NCBI GenBank assembly: GCA_029937335.1
Contig: JAPYQD010000007.1
Span: 1-15,714 of the forward strand
Length of the DNA: 15,714 bases
Direction: 5' to 3'
DNA from: Gammaproteobacteria bacterium
GTDB lineage: Bacteria > Pseudomonadota > Gammaproteobacteria > PS1 > Pseudothioglobaceae
The translations under genes were made by a program, and so were the position numbers. The first letter of the stretch is position 1. Each line of letters opens with the position of its first letter. Below, piece after piece: positions 15,337 through 15,714 of this stretch. The notes under the pieces are model-generated. The model was not told the DNA's origin, ran no database searches, and saw nothing but the letters and a program-made list of their open reading frames with translations.

Positions 15337-15714
15337 CAGCAGCCCCCATACCCGATCCAATACACATAGTAACCATACCATAGCGTGTATTGGTTCTGTT
15401 TAAATGATGTAATAAAGTTGAAGTTCTGATACTGCCTGTTGCACCGAGTGGATGACCAAGTGCAATGGCGCCACCCAATGGATTAACAATATCAGGATTA
15501 AGATCTAGTTCTTGAATAACGACCAAGCTTTGTGCTGCAAAAGCTTCATTCAGCTCAATATAGTCAATTTCATCGATTTTAAGTCCACATTGCTTCAATA
15601 CCTTAGGAATCGCCAAAACCGGCCCAATACCCATAATTTTCGGATCAACGCCAGCAACAGCAAAACCTACAAACCTTGCCATTGGCTCTAAATTAAAAAG
15701 CTTCAGCGCTTTTT
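15317..15714 (-). CDS. thiolase (acetyl-CoA acyltransferase), C-terminal part
   Basis: C-terminal 131 residues of a thiolase, cut by the window edge; the reading frame stays open up to the last base, so the ATG at 15682 is internal. It catalyses the last step of beta-oxidation, splitting 3-ketoacyl-CoA with CoA, or the reverse condensation. Visible motifs: FAVAGVDPKIMGIGP, the NEAFAAQ loop, the catalytic histidine in ALGHPLGATG, and the second catalytic cysteine in MCIGSGMGAA just before the end. The sequence looks like FadA/FadI-type degradative thiolases rather than strictly biosynthetic PhaA types, but the N-terminal active-site cysteine is outside the window. A patatin gene follows with an overlap, and a FadD-like ligase after that. 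fadB- or fadJ-like genes might be expected further upstream. Confidence 0.93.
   Translation of the reverse strand, partial: KALKLFNLEPMARFVGFAVAGVDPKIMGIGPVLAIPKVLKQCGLKIDEIDYIELNEAFAAQSLVVIQELDLNPDIVNPLGGAIALGHPLGATGSIRTSTLLHHLNRTNTRYGMVTMCIGSGMGAAGVFENF

Overview
The window is a gene-dense, AT-rich stretch of bacterial chromosome. NrdA, NrdB, the YfaE-like ferredoxin, SelD and MnmH all align closely with the E. coli proteins as I remember them, and the NrdA catalytic cysteines even keep the E. coli residue numbers. This points to a gammaproteobacterium. The low GC and the short or overlapping gene junctions suggest a compact-genome lineage, perhaps marine or symbiotic of the SUP05/Thioglobus kind, but that last step is a guess. 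No mobile element, CRISPR array, tRNA or rRNA gene was seen.

Left block, + strand, 3-8686: ten co-directional genes with almost no space between them. An all-alpha dimeric dUTPase comes first. It is followed by a MoxR/Bat cluster: MoxR AAA+ ATPase, DUF58 protein, small DUF4381-like membrane protein, BatA and BatB von Willebrand A (VWA) membrane proteins, a TPR lipoprotein-like/secreted protein with a lysine-rich tail, and BatD. The block then continues without a gap into selD (selenophosphate synthetase) and mnmH/selU (tRNA 2-selenouridine synthase). The Bat proteins probably form an ATPase-driven envelope complex of unknown substrate. SelD makes the selenophosphate that MnmH uses to modify wobble uridine in tRNA.

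Middle block, - strand, 12382-8683: nrdA-nrdB-yfaE, the class Ia ribonucleotide reductase with the ferredoxin that maintains its iron cofactor. It runs tail-to-tail into mnmH with a 4-base overlap. The 318-base region upstream of nrdA is the only sizeable non-coding stretch. It carries two NrdR boxes exactly 31 bp apart (start to start), one of them covering the -10 element of a good sigma70-type promoter. This is the classic arrangement for repression by the dATP/ATP-sensing regulator NrdR.

Right block, - strand, 15714-12701: the C-terminal part of a FadA-type thiolase (gene continues past the window edge), a patatin-like acyl hydrolase overlapping its end, and a FadD-type long-chain acyl-CoA ligase whose ATG overlaps the patatin stop (ATGA). 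The order suggests one transcription unit for releasing, activating and oxidising fatty acids.

I do not see an unmistakable new system. The points most worth a second look are the patatin embedded in a beta-oxidation operon, the Bat operon that carries selenium genes, the dimeric dUTPase, the DUF58 protein with a lost metal-binding motif, and the extreme lysine-rich tail of the TPR protein.
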